DNA from: Cryptomeria japonica
Taxonomy: Eukaryota > Streptophyta > Pinopsida > Cupressales > Cupressaceae
NCBI RefSeq assembly: GCF_030272615.1
Contig: NC_081407.1
Location: 141,860,897 to 141,924,896, forward strand
Length of the DNA: 64,000 bases
Direction of reading: 5' to 3'
Shown here: positions 24,055-36,060 of the stretch, piece by piece
How the letters are laid out: each line of letters starts with the position of its first letter
Numbering within the stretch: position 1 is the first letter of the stretch
The notes under the pieces: generated by a model
Database searches by the model: none
Seen by the model: the letters and a program-made list of their open reading frames with translations, nothing else
Told to the model about the DNA's origin: nothing
Made by a program: the position numbers and the translations under genes

Positions 24055-24889
24055 TGTTGGCATATGGACACTCCAATGAGACATTGTGTGTGATTGAAGG
24101 TTTTGTCATTGATGGCAACCTTGCAATCCTATGGCACCGGTAAGACATTATACCGGCAAAGCATTACACAGGCAACCTTGCAATCCTATGGCACTGGCAA
24201 GACAGTGCACCGGCATCAACAAGATCACTCTACACCGGCACCGGCACAGAAGAAAATATGTATACCGGCACAAAGGCCGACATGATTTTTGATATGTAAT
24301 ATTTTGTTTATTATTGTAAGCTGACTTGGCAAATTATAAAATGACTCTTGTATATAAAACAGATCATTGTAGACATTTGTAGGATATGGATAGGAAGCAT
24401 AAAGAAAATTATAAGGCAGACCTAATGTGCGAATTATAGGTCAAGGGTATATGTAAAGAATAGAGCAAGAACTGGTATTGAATCTAGCATTGAAGATGCT
24501 ATTGTAAAGCAGTACAAATCATTGGATTTGCATAATCCTCATTGTAAGTCAGTGTGACTTCTTATTGAGCAGTGTGCTCTAGGCAGTTGGCCTTCCTGCA
24601 TGTGCAGGCCCCTATTGTAAAGTAATATTCTCTTATTGGCCAGTAAGTGAATATTATGGGTCACAAATCCCACCGAGGTTTTTCCCACATCGGGTTTCCT
24701 CATTAAACATCTTGTGTTATGGTGTTCCTTTCATGTGGATGTTTTTGATTCTGTTATTTACATTAATTCTTGCATACTGGTATACTGTTACTTTATGTTC
24801 TGCATGTTCTATTTCAAGAAAATCTCATTACCGGTCAGATACTGATTCACCCCCCCCCCCCCCTCTCAGTATCTGTGGGAACCCTAACA
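24055..24889 (+). repeat. Family B 5' LTR (835 bp)
   Basis: Starts TGTTGGCATATGGACAC and ends GGGAACCCTAACA. It contains a duplicated CTTGCAATCCTATGGCAC block near 24118-24195 and a C homopolymer near 24850-24863 just before CTCTCAGTATCTG. A putative promoter word TGTATATAAAAC lies near 24348-24362. Confidence 0.9.
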
Positions 24890-24891
24890 AT

Positions 24892-24903
24892 TGGTATCAG
24901 AGC
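24892..24903 (+). promoter_or_regulatory. Primer-binding site, family B
   Basis: TGGTATCAGAGC, a perfect initiator-Met complement, lies 2 bp after the LTR. Confidence 0.9.
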
Positions 24904-24960
24904 CTGGTCCTCTATTTTCAGAAGCCTAACAGCTTGAGGAATATCTTGACACCGGTAAAG

Positions 24961-26055
24961 ATGGAAAATCTGATGAAGCAACTTGAAGGAGCCCTTACTG
25001 ACTATGATGCAGAGAAATTGAAAAATATCAAATTAGAAGATGATTTAAAAGAAGCTCAGAACATTATTCAGGCACTTCAAGAAAATCTTACTATTACAAG
25101 AAATAAGAGAAGAGAACTTTATGAAAAATTGCAAAATGGGAATGATGAAAAGGAATCACCAAATGATATGATAAGCAAATTGAAACAAGAGATCATGACA
25201 ACAAAAAATGAAATGCAGGATATGACTATGAGATTTTGCAAAGAGATTGAGGACAGAAACAAGAATGAAGAAGAATTTACCAGAAGACTAAGTGATGCAG
25301 AAAATGAGAACACAAGACTTAGCTATGAATATGACATGTTAAAGACAGATCTGATGCATACTCAGAATGACTCGAATGAACTAATGAGACAAAAAGAAAT
25401 CTTGGAAAGGGAATTGGAAACTACAAATCAACACAAAGAAAAATTCAAGAAAAGCTTAGAAGAACTTGGTACCTTATTGAAGAATCAAAAACCCAAAGGT
25501 GACACTTCTGGAATTGGATTTGAAGTTGGAGAAAGCTCTGGTACTGCAAATACCCAGGATCACAGCAAACTAGTAAGACCTTCTAATACTTACAAATTCA
25601 ATGGAAAATGATTTAACTGCAATAAATATGGTCTTAGGGCAAATGAATGTAGATCTAGGAATTATCAGAATATCAATCCTCCCACCGGTCAATGCTCCAA
25701 ATGCAACAAAATTGGTCATAACTCTGAAAATTGCAGAATGAATGTAAGATGTTATGTTTGTGGAAGATTTGGTCATTTATCAAATCAATGCAGGACACAA
25801 ACCAGCATAGGTTATGGGAAAGCTATTCAGAAAAATAATGTAACTTGTTATGCATGTAACAAGATTGGTCATATTGCTAAATTTTGTAGAAGTAAAGGTA
25901 CACCGGTAGACAACAAAAGTACTAGTTTGAAAGGTAAAGAAAAGGTTGAAGAGGTTAAGCAAGAATTCTCAAAGCAATGGATTAGAAAAGGTGATCTAAA
26001 TATTGGGGATACTCCTCCACCGGTAGAACCAACAAATGCTCCACCGGCAGGATAG
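24961..26055 (+). pseudogene. Family B ORF1: Gag-like coiled coil with CCHC knuckles
   Basis: The chosen start is ATG 24961 (MENLMKQLEGALTDY...), about 60 bp past the primer site; an upstream Met at 24712 lies inside the LTR and is unlikely. About 180 residues of heptad-rich, Glu/Lys-rich coiled coil precede a Gly/Ser stretch and four knuckles: a damaged one (TGA at 25609 where a Cys codon is expected, then NCNKYGLRANEC), CSKCNKIGHNSENC, CYVCGRFGHLSNQC and CYACNKIGHIAKFC. The tail is rich in Pro (DTPPPVEPTNAPPAG). The same domain order as family A ORF1 with little sequence identity outside the knuckles suggests a shared Gag-like RNA-binding role. One stop is the only clear lesion. Confidence 0.85.
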
Positions 26056-26400
26056 AGCAATGCTCCACCGGTAGGATGTTCTTCATCAAATTGAAGAAAA
26101 TTATCTTGAGGGTTTGGCAATCTAATGACACATGTGCTATTATTCCCTCGGTTAGAGAAAAGAAGTTGAAAATCATTCATTACCGGCAAATAAAGTTAAG
26201 CTAATACATTACTGGCAAGCAATTAATGTGGTAGGTAGCAGAAAAGACATTATAAAATAAGGTTTTTGGCTCCATTTCATTTCACCATGAATTCAAACTT
26301 TCAGAGAGCGCAAAGATTTCCGAGCTAAGGCATTCCGAGCAAAGAGGCAAAGCACTTCGGCAATCAATCCATCCAAAGGCAGAAAAAGGTATTTATCATC

Positions 26401-28485
26401 ATGGCATCCTCCTCTGCACCTGAATTCATAGCAAACCCTACAGTAGTCGAAGTTATAAAATGACCTAGGCCCGTGTTTCAGCTAGTTCCTGAGGTAGCTA
26501 AGAAAGATGACAACACAAGTGCTTTTTCAAAAATTCCAAAAGGTGTTGTTTATGCAGAAGACCCTAGAATGTATATTCATTGCAACATAGAGGAATTAGG
26601 TGATGAAGAAATTAAAAACATGTATAAATCTGTTATATGTGACAATTCTGGAAATATGAAACCTGAGCATAAAATTGTTGAAACCCTAGGATTCACTAAA
26701 ATCCTCTACATTCCTGAATTTCCCAAGGAAGTGGTTAGGATAGTTCTGAGCACGGTACATGATTCATTCTTTTGGCTTGACTCAGTGCATAAAATTAAAA
26801 AGGAAGTTGTGAAAGCAGTAACAGGGTTACCTTCTACCGGTAACAGACCTGGCAAGACTAAGAAGGTCTCCAATGACTTGGTAACAAACTTAACTGGTGC
26901 AACATCCGACAAGAGATCATTGAGGGTTAATGATGTGACCGATACAAATGTTACATTTGTTAGCATGATTTTAGGTTACAAAGCAACTCATGCTAATAGG
27001 CTTAACTCAGTTTCTAGTTTATGCATAAAGAGTGCTTATGACATGGTCAAGGACAATGTAAAAATTGATGATCTGATAGCTCAGGCCAATCGGACAGTTT
27101 TTTCCATTGCACACCGGCAAATTTCACTGATGGCAGGTAGAGTTACAGATGTTTCAGAGGAAACAGAAAATGGTTGGGATATATTCTTGGTTGAAAAAGA
27201 AAAACAAGAAGAATATAGGAATCCCAAGCCCATTCTGGTATATCAAAAGGACAAAGGGAAAGGTAAAGTTGGTGGACCACCAAGTATCAAGATTAGAGAC
27301 AACTTACCCCCACCTCCTTTTAATACTCCACTGGTAAAAACAACAACTACAGAAGATCAACCGGCAGCTGAGAGTATGGATACAGAGGATAATAATCCTA
27401 ATCCTGAAATCCTATATACTGTGAATGTTGATACTCAGAAGATCAACATAGTGGTAGATAAGGATACAACAGATAAATCAGGTATACCCAAAGAGCCTCC
27501 GGTAATAGGAAACACAAAGCAACCAGCAGTAGATAAAGAGAAAAAGATGGAATCTGGAACACAAAGAAAGAAACCAACAGAGCTAAAGGCTTCAGAACAG
27601 ATGCCACCGGTAAGAAATGAAACAGGAAAACCAGTGCTTAAAGAAATGCAGACACAAACAGACCTACCAGAGGTCAATACAAGCTTGGTCACTTCCACCG
27701 GCACTCAATTTGTTGGGTCACCATCAAATGTGACTGAGGTATTACTTGAATCTATCAAGAAAATAACTGATTATAGCTCACAAGCTTATAAAGCGATAGA
27801 TGATTCAATTCCATTGTTGAAATCAATAGCTCCTAATTGTAATATCGACAATAAAGATTCTTTAGGCTAGTTGGATACACTTTGTAAATATATTTTTGGA
27901 AATTTTGAGCAAACAAAAGTAGAATCTATAAAGGAAATTGTAGAAAAAGAGAAACAGAAATTCTTTGAGGAAGGAATAAAGAAGTGTAACAGGGAATTTG
28001 ACACACTTCTACCGAAACTGTGCAATTTATTGAAAGAGTACAAAACTCTGTACAAAGACACCTATAAGATAAACTTTTTGACCATAGATGTAGACAAAAA
28101 GATGAGCAAGGTATAGGAAGAGATCAATAAACTTGCAGATAATTTTGTTAACTCACCCGATACATTATCAGTTTTTGAAGAAAAGATAAAAAATTTTGAG
28201 GAAGAATTGCTCAAATTGGAAAGAGAGAAAGAGAAAATAATAAACAAGGCAAAATTCTTGAGATCTAAACTAAGTCCAAGATTGGACTATTTAGCATCTC
28301 TGCGGAAGGAAATCTCAGAGGCACTAACACAGGGAAGCAAAACAACGGCAGAGCACTTGCAGCATCTCACCGGTACAGTATACAGAACTGAGATAGCAAT
28401 AAAAGACAGTAAGAAGTTTATGGATGGTATAAACTTAATTTTGGGAGATATTCTTCAGATAATAACTACCCAACTACAAGGTTGA
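26401..28485 (+). pseudogene. Family B ORF2: unknown protein of about 690 residues
   Basis: The probable start is ATG 26401 (MASSSAPEFIANPTVVEVIK), followed by a stop at 26461-26463. The long open part is 26473-27870, then a stop, an open part to 28116, another stop and a part to 28485. The N-terminal domain shares blocks with family A ORF2: CNIEELGDEEIKNMY, VLSTVHDSFFWL and the KIKKE..K..TG.P run that follows. A Pro/Thr/Lys-rich linker with TQTDLPEV comes next, then a helical Lys/Glu-rich C-terminal region. Three single stops in otherwise long frames suggest recent decay, or a copy mobilised in trans. I do not recognise the family and see no enzyme motif. The 345 bp between ORF1 and ORF2 hold no gene. 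Confidence 0.75.
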
Positions 28486-28534
28486 GGTTATGGATTGGTA
28501 CAACTACAAACTCTACTAACCTTTGTCATTGATG

Positions 28535-28690
28535 CCAAAGGGGGAGTAGTAGGATGAGAAAATTCAAAACACCGGGATCACATGCTCAGAGGGAGCTCTC
28601 ACATTTTTGGTAACATTTTTGGTCTACACTTTTTTTGGATATCTTTTGAAATTTCTCGTGAGTGTTGCCATCAATGCCAAAGGGGGAGAT
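28535..28690 (+). promoter_or_regulatory. Two polypurine tracts, family B
   Basis: GATGCCAAAGGGGGAG near 28531-28546 and AATGCCAAAGGGGGAGAT at 28673-28690 are near-identical 16-18 bp repeats 142 bp apart. Only the second abuts the 3' LTR. This mirrors the double tract of family A. Confidence 0.75.
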
Positions 28691-29540
28691 TGTTGGCATA
28701 TGGACACTCCAATGAGACATTGTGTGTGATTGAAGGTTTTGTCATTGATGGCAACCTTGCAATCCTATGGCACCGGCATGACATTATATCGGCAAAGCAT
28801 TACACAAGCAACCTTGCAATCCTATGGCACTGGCAAGACAGTGCACCGGCATCAGCAAGATCACTCTACACCAGCACCGGCACAGAAGATGTACACCGAC
28901 ACAGAAGAAAATATGTATACCAACACAGAGGCCAACAGGATTTTTGATATGTAATATTTTGTTTATTATTGTAAGCCGACTTGGCAAATTGTAAAATGAC
29001 TCTTGTATATAAAAGAGATCATTGTAGACATTTGTAGGATATGGATATCAAGCATAAAGAAAATTATAAGGCAGACCTAATGTGTGAATTATAGGTCAAG
29101 GGTATATGTAAAGAACAGAGCAAGAACCAGTACTGAATCTGGCATTGAAGATGCTATTGTAAAGCAGTACAGATCATTGGATTTGCATAATCCTCATTGT
29201 AAGTCAGTGCGACTTCTTACTGAGCAGTGTGCTCTAGGCAGTTGGCCTTCCTGCATGTGCAGGCCCCTATTGTAAAGTAATATTCTCTTATTGGCCAGTA
29301 GTGAATATTGTGGGTCACAAATCCCACCGAGGTTTTTCCCACATCGGGTTTCCTCGTTAAACATCTTGTGTTATGGTGTTCCTTTCATGTGGATGTTTTT
29401 GATTCTGTTATTTACATTAATTCTTGCATACTAGTATACTGTTACTTTATGTTCTGCATGTTCTATTTCAAGAAAATCTCATTACCAGTCAAATACTAAT
29501 TCACCCCCCCCCCCTCTCAGTATCTGTGGGAACCCTAACA
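28691..29540 (+). repeat. Family B 3' LTR (850 bp)
   Basis: Matches the 5' LTR with a few substitutions, a shorter C homopolymer (near 29506) and a small ACCGACACAG-containing insertion near 28890. The low divergence suggests a fairly young insertion. Confidence 0.9.
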
Positions 29541-30557
29541 AAAAGATGTCGCCATCCACATTCAACTGGATGAACTCCTAACCAAGATAGAGACATCTGA
29601 ATATTTGAGCAAGTTAAAGGACAAGGAGCTCACTGCTAAAATGATTGAAGAGGTACAGAAAGGTATTGCTATTGGCAAAGTTAAACGTGTCAAATTTATT
29701 GCTGAGTTGACCCCTCAACTCAAGCACATTCTTTATTTATTTCAAAAACTCTGTACATTTTCTTTATTCATTAAAGATATCAAAAATAAAACTGAAGTGA
29801 TTGAGAAAGAGATCACCGATCTCTCAAATAAGTTGACCACTGAGCCAAATTCCATTCAGAATTTTTATACAAAGTTTCAAAAGCTCATGGCTCAACAATT
29901 GGAACTCAAGAATGAAGAGCACAAGATAAGGATGGACATAATGACACTTCAAACATTATTCATTCCTCATATTTCCTTTGTCCAAGAACAGATCAACAAA
30001 GCTACCTCCCTATCCACTCAACAAGAGGGAAGCACCTTAGATGGACTCATTTCACTGTTAGTTGACATTACAACTCAGAATTCACTCATGGATAGTATTA
30101 AGGATGCCCTCTCTGCCGCTCTCACCGATGCCCCAACAAAGTACAAACCCATTTTTGACCAGTTTCCACCACCAAATGGTAACTAAGTTTTGATGTTTGT
30201 CAAAAAGGGGGAGTGAGTATCGTATCAAAGTATACAGGGGAATGTAGTATACAGGGGGAGTATACCGAGCAAAACAGAGCATATGCGCAGTTAATTTTGA
30301 CAAGAAGAGCAGTGAACCGACAAGTACACCGAGCAGTGATCACCAAACAGAACCAAGTACAGAATATTGATCACCGAGCATGGAAAATCAGAATTTTGTA
30401 CAGTATATTGATAAGGGGATTATATCTGAATATACTATTTCATTGACAAAAGTATATGCTGTTAGTTTTGTCAAAAATTTGTAAGTATATAGATTTTTGA
30501 GTTATGACTTTGAAAGTAGTTTTGTCAAACATCTCAACTAATTTCAAAAGGGCAGAT

Positions 30558-31738
30558 TGTTACTACTTATTATAGTTGCCATTAGTTTTATATCCAAAGT
30601 CATTCTATATACTCCAGTCGGTTACTACTACCGAAACATTCAGTCGGTATGCATTGAACAGTCGGTTATAGAAGAAAGTAGTCACAGAGCCTAGTATTCA
30701 CCGAGCTGTCTACCGAGTAACATTCCATGTCTACCGAGCAGAAACAATGATACACCAAGTTGATATACACTGAGTGAAACGTGTTACCAGATTCATTGAA
30801 TCTAGACACACATGTGAAAACATTTTACAAGATCAAGGAACATAGAACCGTTATCACATTGGAAATTGCACTTAAAGATTGTGTATGATTTTGAAGTCAT
30901 CTAACCAATGAAATATTTTGTATAGTTATTCATTTGATAAATCATGTTTGTAAGATCAAAGCAATGAACTTGATCACCGACATAAGAGATCTATTTATAC
31001 AACATGGATTGAGATCAGATAGAGACATATAGAGGTGTATGAAGCAAGACATGTGTGGTACATAAGAAAGCACTAAGTGTTATGTCTGTTACAGAGACAC
31101 AGAGGTCACCGAGAAGGATTTCAGACAACAGTCAAAGAACAGAGTAAACAGAAGGGTTTACTGAGTTATTCTATGGGTTACCGAGGTATGCTATAAGAAA
31201 GGTAATCTCATTTTGAGCACATAGAATCTGCTATAACATTATAGATGTAAAGTTGCAGATATTTGTAAATATTTTATTGTAATATTTTGAAGTTGTAAGA
31301 GAAACCTTTAACAGGGTAAAAGACTCTAACAAAGTCTATAAATTGTAAAGCCTTTAACCAGGTGCAGCATTTAGTTTAAGTGTTGTAAAATCCTTTAGCG
31401 AGGTATATCTAACAATCTTGATACTCCTAACAGGGTAAGCTATCAGTTATAGTTGAACATGTAGCTCTAACCGAGCAACCTTTATTATTGCAGTAGTGAA
31501 GTTGTGGGTGTCATCCCCACCGCAGTTTTTCTCTCTAACCAAGAGTTTCTGCGTAACCAAAATATATGTGTTATGGAGTGAATCATGTATGATTGTTATT
31601 TATTTGTTTTAGCTTTATGTTATGTTACAGCAGTTTGTGGTTTATACATAACAGTAAAGATATTGTTGATAAAGGGATTTGAAGTACTGATTCACCCCTC
31701 CCCTCTCAGTACATTAGCTTTCCATATTGGGCCTAACA
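30558..31738 (+). repeat. Family A LTR 3
   Basis: 1181 bp, TGTTACTAC to GGGCCTAACA. The next five bases TATAC are the target duplication and also one side of the duplication of the gypsy element that follows. Confidence 0.9.
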
Positions 31739-31743
31739 TATAC

Positions 31744-33501
31744 TGATGCCCTCCTAAATGGCACAAGATTAGTCTATGATCAAATAACACAAAAACACAC
31801 AAAACATTAGTGTTAGTCAATCGAAAACTAATCTAAAAAGGCATACCAAAAGAGAGACTACAAGCATGCAAGCATATTTAACTATCAAAGCAAACATGAT
31901 GAGGCATCTCCAAATACCTCCTAACATACTCTTAGTTCCTTCTCCCTTGTTCCTCTCCTCTTCAAGTTCCAAAATAGTGTAGCTCTCAGCAGCTTTTTGC
32001 ACTATGGATGCTTATGGAGGATTGAGATTTAATATTAAGCTTCAAATATGAAATGAAAAGCTAAATACTATGCTATTGATGCTAAAATGATATATTTTAA
32101 CCAAAAATGATAAGATGTTAGATTGCTTATGCTAAATGTTCTCTAAAAATGTCTATAGCCTAAATGCATACAAGTTTTCAGGATCTGGATTATGAAGGAA
32201 TGGGCTCTATTTATAGGAAAAATGGAGCAATGGATGGCCAGGATTGAAAGGTTTAATCAAGGGTCAAGCTTGAAAGTTGGGGATCCATGTGCACAATTTG
32301 CACCAATGAAATGGTGACAAGTGTCAACATAAGATTGGGTTGAGAGAAGAGGTTGGAGGCATTAAATGCCCGAGGAGACCTCATGGTTATCTAGAAGGTA
32401 AGGGTCAAGCCTAAATTAGGATTACCCATTGGATTAGGAGTTAATGCAAGGATAAACCTTTGTGCAAATGATTAAGAGATAATCATGGTCAAAGCATTAA
32501 AGGCTTGATGAGACCCTTGGGTTGGGTAGAGGTTGAGTCAAAACAAATGTTTTAACCATGTGGGAGGGTTTGAGGTAACGATTAATGGTTATTGGAGACT
32601 TTGGGGATTTAGTGGTTGAAGGTTGAAAGCCTTCAATGGTTATCAAAGACTTTAAGCGGTTGAAGGTTGAAAGCCTTCAATGGTTATCAAAGACTTTGAG
32701 GGTTTGAGAAGTGACTTCCCTTTTGCTTAGGAATGTGACAAAGTTTAGAGAAGGGGTTAGGTTATTTAGAAGTGATTAGAAAATTCTAGAAGGGGTTTAG
32801 GCATGCAAGTGGATTTTGTAGGAAAATGCAAGTGGGAGAAATTTTGGTATTTTCAATTAAAATAAAATCATTTATTTCAATTAAATGGTGTAATTTGCAT
32901 TTGGATAAATATTCAAATAAATATTAATTTATTTAAATGAGAAAAATGAAGATAAAGCATTTAAAATGCTTGAAGACTTTGAGGGAAACCATTAAAGGCT
33001 TGAAGACTTTAAGGAAAACCATTAAAGTCTTAAGAAGACTATAGAAGGAAGCCATCAAGTTTGAATACTTTAAGGGAAACCATTAAAGGTTTCAAGTGGG
33101 TGAGGATAAATAGGATTTTAAATAAATAATTTATTTAAAATAGTTGTGCAACTTGCTTTTGTAGGAAAATACAAGTGGGTAGAGGATAAAGGTGATTTAA
33201 ATAAATGTTAATTTATTTAAATGTGAGAGGTGGGATTTTGGGGGATTTAAATAAATATTAATTTATTTAAATGTGAGAGAAGATTTAATTAAACAAATAT
33301 GATTTATTTATTTAATTAACGGTCTGAATTTGGTTAAGTGAATTAAATCAAATAAATTGAATAATTTATTTAATTAATAGGAGAAGAGGGTTAAGATGAA
33401 TTAATTAAATATTAATTTAATTAATTCATTAATTGATGGTTAAATAATCAAATAAATACTAAGTATTCATTTAATTAAGTGGACAGATTTATGTGACTAC
33501 A
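31744..33501 (-). repeat. 3' LTR of the 16-kb gypsy element (1758 bp)
   Basis: Very similar to 46031-47821: about a dozen substitutions by eye, an 8-bp difference near 32659 and a 24-bp indel near 33060. The minus strand has a TATA box CCTATAAATAGAGCCC at about 32202-32217. AT-rich palindromes built on ATTTAAATAAAT and ATTTATTTAAAT recur at 33190-33275. Confidence 0.92.
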
Positions 33502-33514
33502 TTTGCCCCTCTTT
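33502..33514 (-). promoter_or_regulatory. Polypurine tract
   Basis: The minus strand reads AAAGAGGGGCAAA directly before the LTR start TGTAGTCAC. The host element has the near-identical AAAGAGGGGCAAAA at 48542-48555. Confidence 0.9.
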
Positions 33515-36060
33515 GAGACGGTGCGGTTTATCGCGTCGTTTCAAAGAAAGAAAAATAGGTGTGAAGAAATGCCCCATAAAATGTAAATTTAATGGGTGGT
33601 ATGCCCCCTCGAGAGATGGGCCGAATTTTTTTGAAAAATCGGGCGATCTCTCGAAAAAGAATGAAAAGTGGAGGGGAGGTAGAATAGAAGAAATTAGAAC
33701 TAATGATGAAAGAATGGGAGAAAATGGAGTGAATATGAAGAAACAACAAGCCAGTGGGTACCCTAAGGTCATGCAAGAGATACATAGCAGATGTAGTGTG
33801 GGGTTTGGATTGATGCTATACAATTGATCAAAATTGGTTGGACAATCTGGTGCAATCGGTTTAATTGCCCCGGTCAAGTCAAAGCGTGACAGTTGATGTC
33901 AGTTGGTCGCTTGGACATGATAAAGTCTGAGTAAGTGAATCAAAGTGACCTGATGTGACTTAGGCAATTGATGTAATTGCCCGATGAAGTCAAGGTATAT
34001 GAAGCAAAATACTCATTGAGACTTAGACAATTGATGTAATTGTCCATTGGATTGTGTTTGATTGGTTGATCAATTGATAGTGTGTGCGTGGGATAGATGA
34101 TTGTGGTGAATCATGGCAGCCCCATTGAGACTAGGTCATTATGATAAATGTCTGATGTAGTCTAGGATTACCATAATCGATTACCTGTTGAGACCCGAAG
34201 ATACTTGATCAGAGTATCTGTTGATAGTCTAGGTGTGCGTGAGTTGATGTACCTATGCAGATAGAGTAACTTTCTTGACTTATTGGATGACTTAGGATAG
34301 GAAACACAATCCCTCCTATTTAGAGATGGATGGTGATGAATGTGGCTTGATTAGGCTGATTGGGACACGATGTAGGGTATGTGATGGTGATTATCGAGAT
34401 GGGGAGGGTGGGGAGGGGTTCAATGTTAGATAGAAGAAATGGAGGACCTATTACATTCCTATGGAAGAAGAGGAAAAGAGAGTATCCATTGTCATTACTA
34501 TGTATGAATGATATGCAGCTATTTATGAATGTATGGATGGATGGAATGCAATGGAATGCAATATATACAGATGAGATGAGATGACGATCCATAGTGCTCT
34601 ATTTTCATCATTGAGCTTTAAAATGTTGGAAGAGAATACAAGCAACTTGACATAAAGATTCAAGATGACCAAAGTATTTCTTACATGGATTTTGATATAG
34701 CAAGTTAATACAAGCAACTTGATATAATGAATCAAGTTGACCAGAGTATTGCTTGCGGAATAGACAAGGATTATCTCTGTTCATGCATGACTTGGATCGT
34801 CCTCCTTGATCTTAGGCTGATCATATCCTGAGACAAGTGCATACCATACTAAGAGATAAAAACCTTTATCTAGTTTGGATGAGGTAGGAGGAACCAAAGG
34901 AAGAGCATTGTACCTGCAAACAAACAGTATATACATAAAGAATAAAGAATATGGATCCTTGGTAATGGTTCATGCTCATATGGTCGAGGTATACGCTGTA
35001 GTCAGCAAGCCATAGTGATCTATGACTGCATTTGGCATAAGATCACGTAGCTCAATGAACTTCCCACGTAGACACCATTAGTACATGCCCCAGAACTTCA
35101 TCGGAAATAATGCACAAACAAAACAAAACAATGCTGAAAAGATCCCGATACAGATAAACAAACGATTGTACTCACAAATCAACCAAGTATTTGACAGCCT
35201 AACAGAATTTTCTTGTCAAAGAAAACGTCATCTTGTCTTTGTTTTGGTAAGGAAGGATGCATCCTTGTTTTAAAGACAGTTTTGGATTGTTGATGTGGAT
35301 TGTGTGGTTGATTGGTAAATGGTCATTGTGTGAGTAGTTTGTCGCAATGTTTGTTTTGGTATCTGCATGGATGAGTATGTACAAGGTGTTGCCATGTTTT
35401 TGTGTGATTCTTGATGTTTTCTGATGTTTTTGGCTTTTGTATTGTTTTTGAATGTTTTTGGTATTTTGTGAGACATTTTTTAATGTTTTTGGTATTTTGT
35501 TGAGACATTTTTGAATGTTTTTGGATTTTGTTGAGACATTTTTGAATGTTTTTGGATTTTGTTGAGATATTTTCCAATGTTTTTGGTATTTTGATGATTG
35601 CTTGAATGAAGAATTGAATGAATCATAAGACAATGTAGAATCCACTTCCATCAACAGTTTAAAGGCATTGCCCCCAGTTTTAGACATGACTTATGAAGAA
35701 GCGGGATGCAAGATGCATGAAGTATTTATCATAATTGCAGAGAAATAACAAGCCATGGTTTTTCGGATGGATGGATGTATGTATGAAGTAGATGTGATTG
35801 CAACAAGTTTGAAAGACAATGGAGCCATAGCCTTTACAAGTGGCGCCTGTTTGCCAGGTTTTCACCACCGTACTTACCCAAGGTGCCACCGGAGTGGTTG
35901 TTCACTGTTTGGATGCATGATTTTCCTTTGAATGTTTTTGTATTTTCTTTAGGACATTTTTCTGAATGTTTTTGGTATTTTCTAGTATGCAGGGGAGTCT
36001 GATGCTCTGTACAACTTAGGTATAAAACCGTTTGAGGTGCATGCTTTTAATTGGATCTGC
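33515..36060 (-). other. 3' noncoding region of the gypsy element
   Basis: No gene is visible. It holds diverged repeats with GACTTAGRCAATTGATGTAATTG near 33955-34045, and a 31-33 bp tandem repeat (words GAGACATTTTTGAATG, GTTTTTGGATTTTG) at about 35385-35600, whose minus-strand translation gives an open but repetitive Lys/Asn/Gln-rich frame. The TTGCCAGGTTTTCACC block near 35852 is shared with the host element (4029-4060). No PMD or other extra gene is found here, unlike in the host element. Confidence 0.65.

Larger units (their letters stand above)
24055..29540 (+). mobile_element. Family B non-autonomous retrotransposon, 5486 bp
   Basis: Complete LTR element with TSD AAAAG at 24050-24054 and 29541-29545. 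LTRs are 24055-24889 and 28691-29540. It has an initiator-Met primer site, ORF1 with a coiled coil and CCHC knuckles, an unknown ORF2, and a polypurine tract. No pol gene is present. The layout is that of family A but the LTRs are unrelated in sequence and this family favours ACCGG instead of ACCGAG words. It must be younger than the copy of family A it interrupts. Confidence 0.9.
21345..30186 (+). pseudogene. Family A ORF2, copy 2, split by a nested family B element
   Basis: Same protein as 14414-17880. The 5' part runs 21345-24054 and the 3' part resumes at 29546. The break falls in the helical C-terminal region, between a codon run for ...VTVTK and the one for DVAIHIQLDE. Stops include 21789, 21976 and 22384, with a frameshift near 22520; the last three lesions are shared with copy 1. 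A 9-bp in-frame deletion relative to copy 1 removes residues before EVCK (near 23080). The final part (29605-30186) reads through to QFPPPNGN and lacks the stop that copy 1 has at 17854. The function is unknown. Confidence 0.75.
11328..31738 (+). mobile_element. Family A non-autonomous retrotransposon, tandem LTR-int-LTR-int-LTR
   Basis: Three 1181-bp LTRs (11328-12508, 18252-19432, 30558-31738) flank two internal regions. Both start with an initiator-Met primer site and end with a polypurine tract. Flanks are CATAC (11323-11327) and TATAC (31739-31743), a 5-bp target duplication with one mismatch. Each internal region has ORF1 (coiled coil plus CCHC knuckles) and ORF2 (unknown), and no protease, RT, RNase H or integrase can be read. 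The second internal region contains a nested family B element. The likely origin is unequal recombination between two copies, or insertion as a multimer. Confidence 0.85.

Noticed and set aside
24712-24960. Longer start for family B ORF1
   Set aside because: It lies inside the LTR and crosses the primer-binding site; the later ATG at 24961 fits the element layout.
35199-35687. Minus-strand 162-codon frame
   Set aside because: It is Lys/Asn/Gln-rich text produced by a 31-33 bp tandem repeat in the 3' noncoding region.
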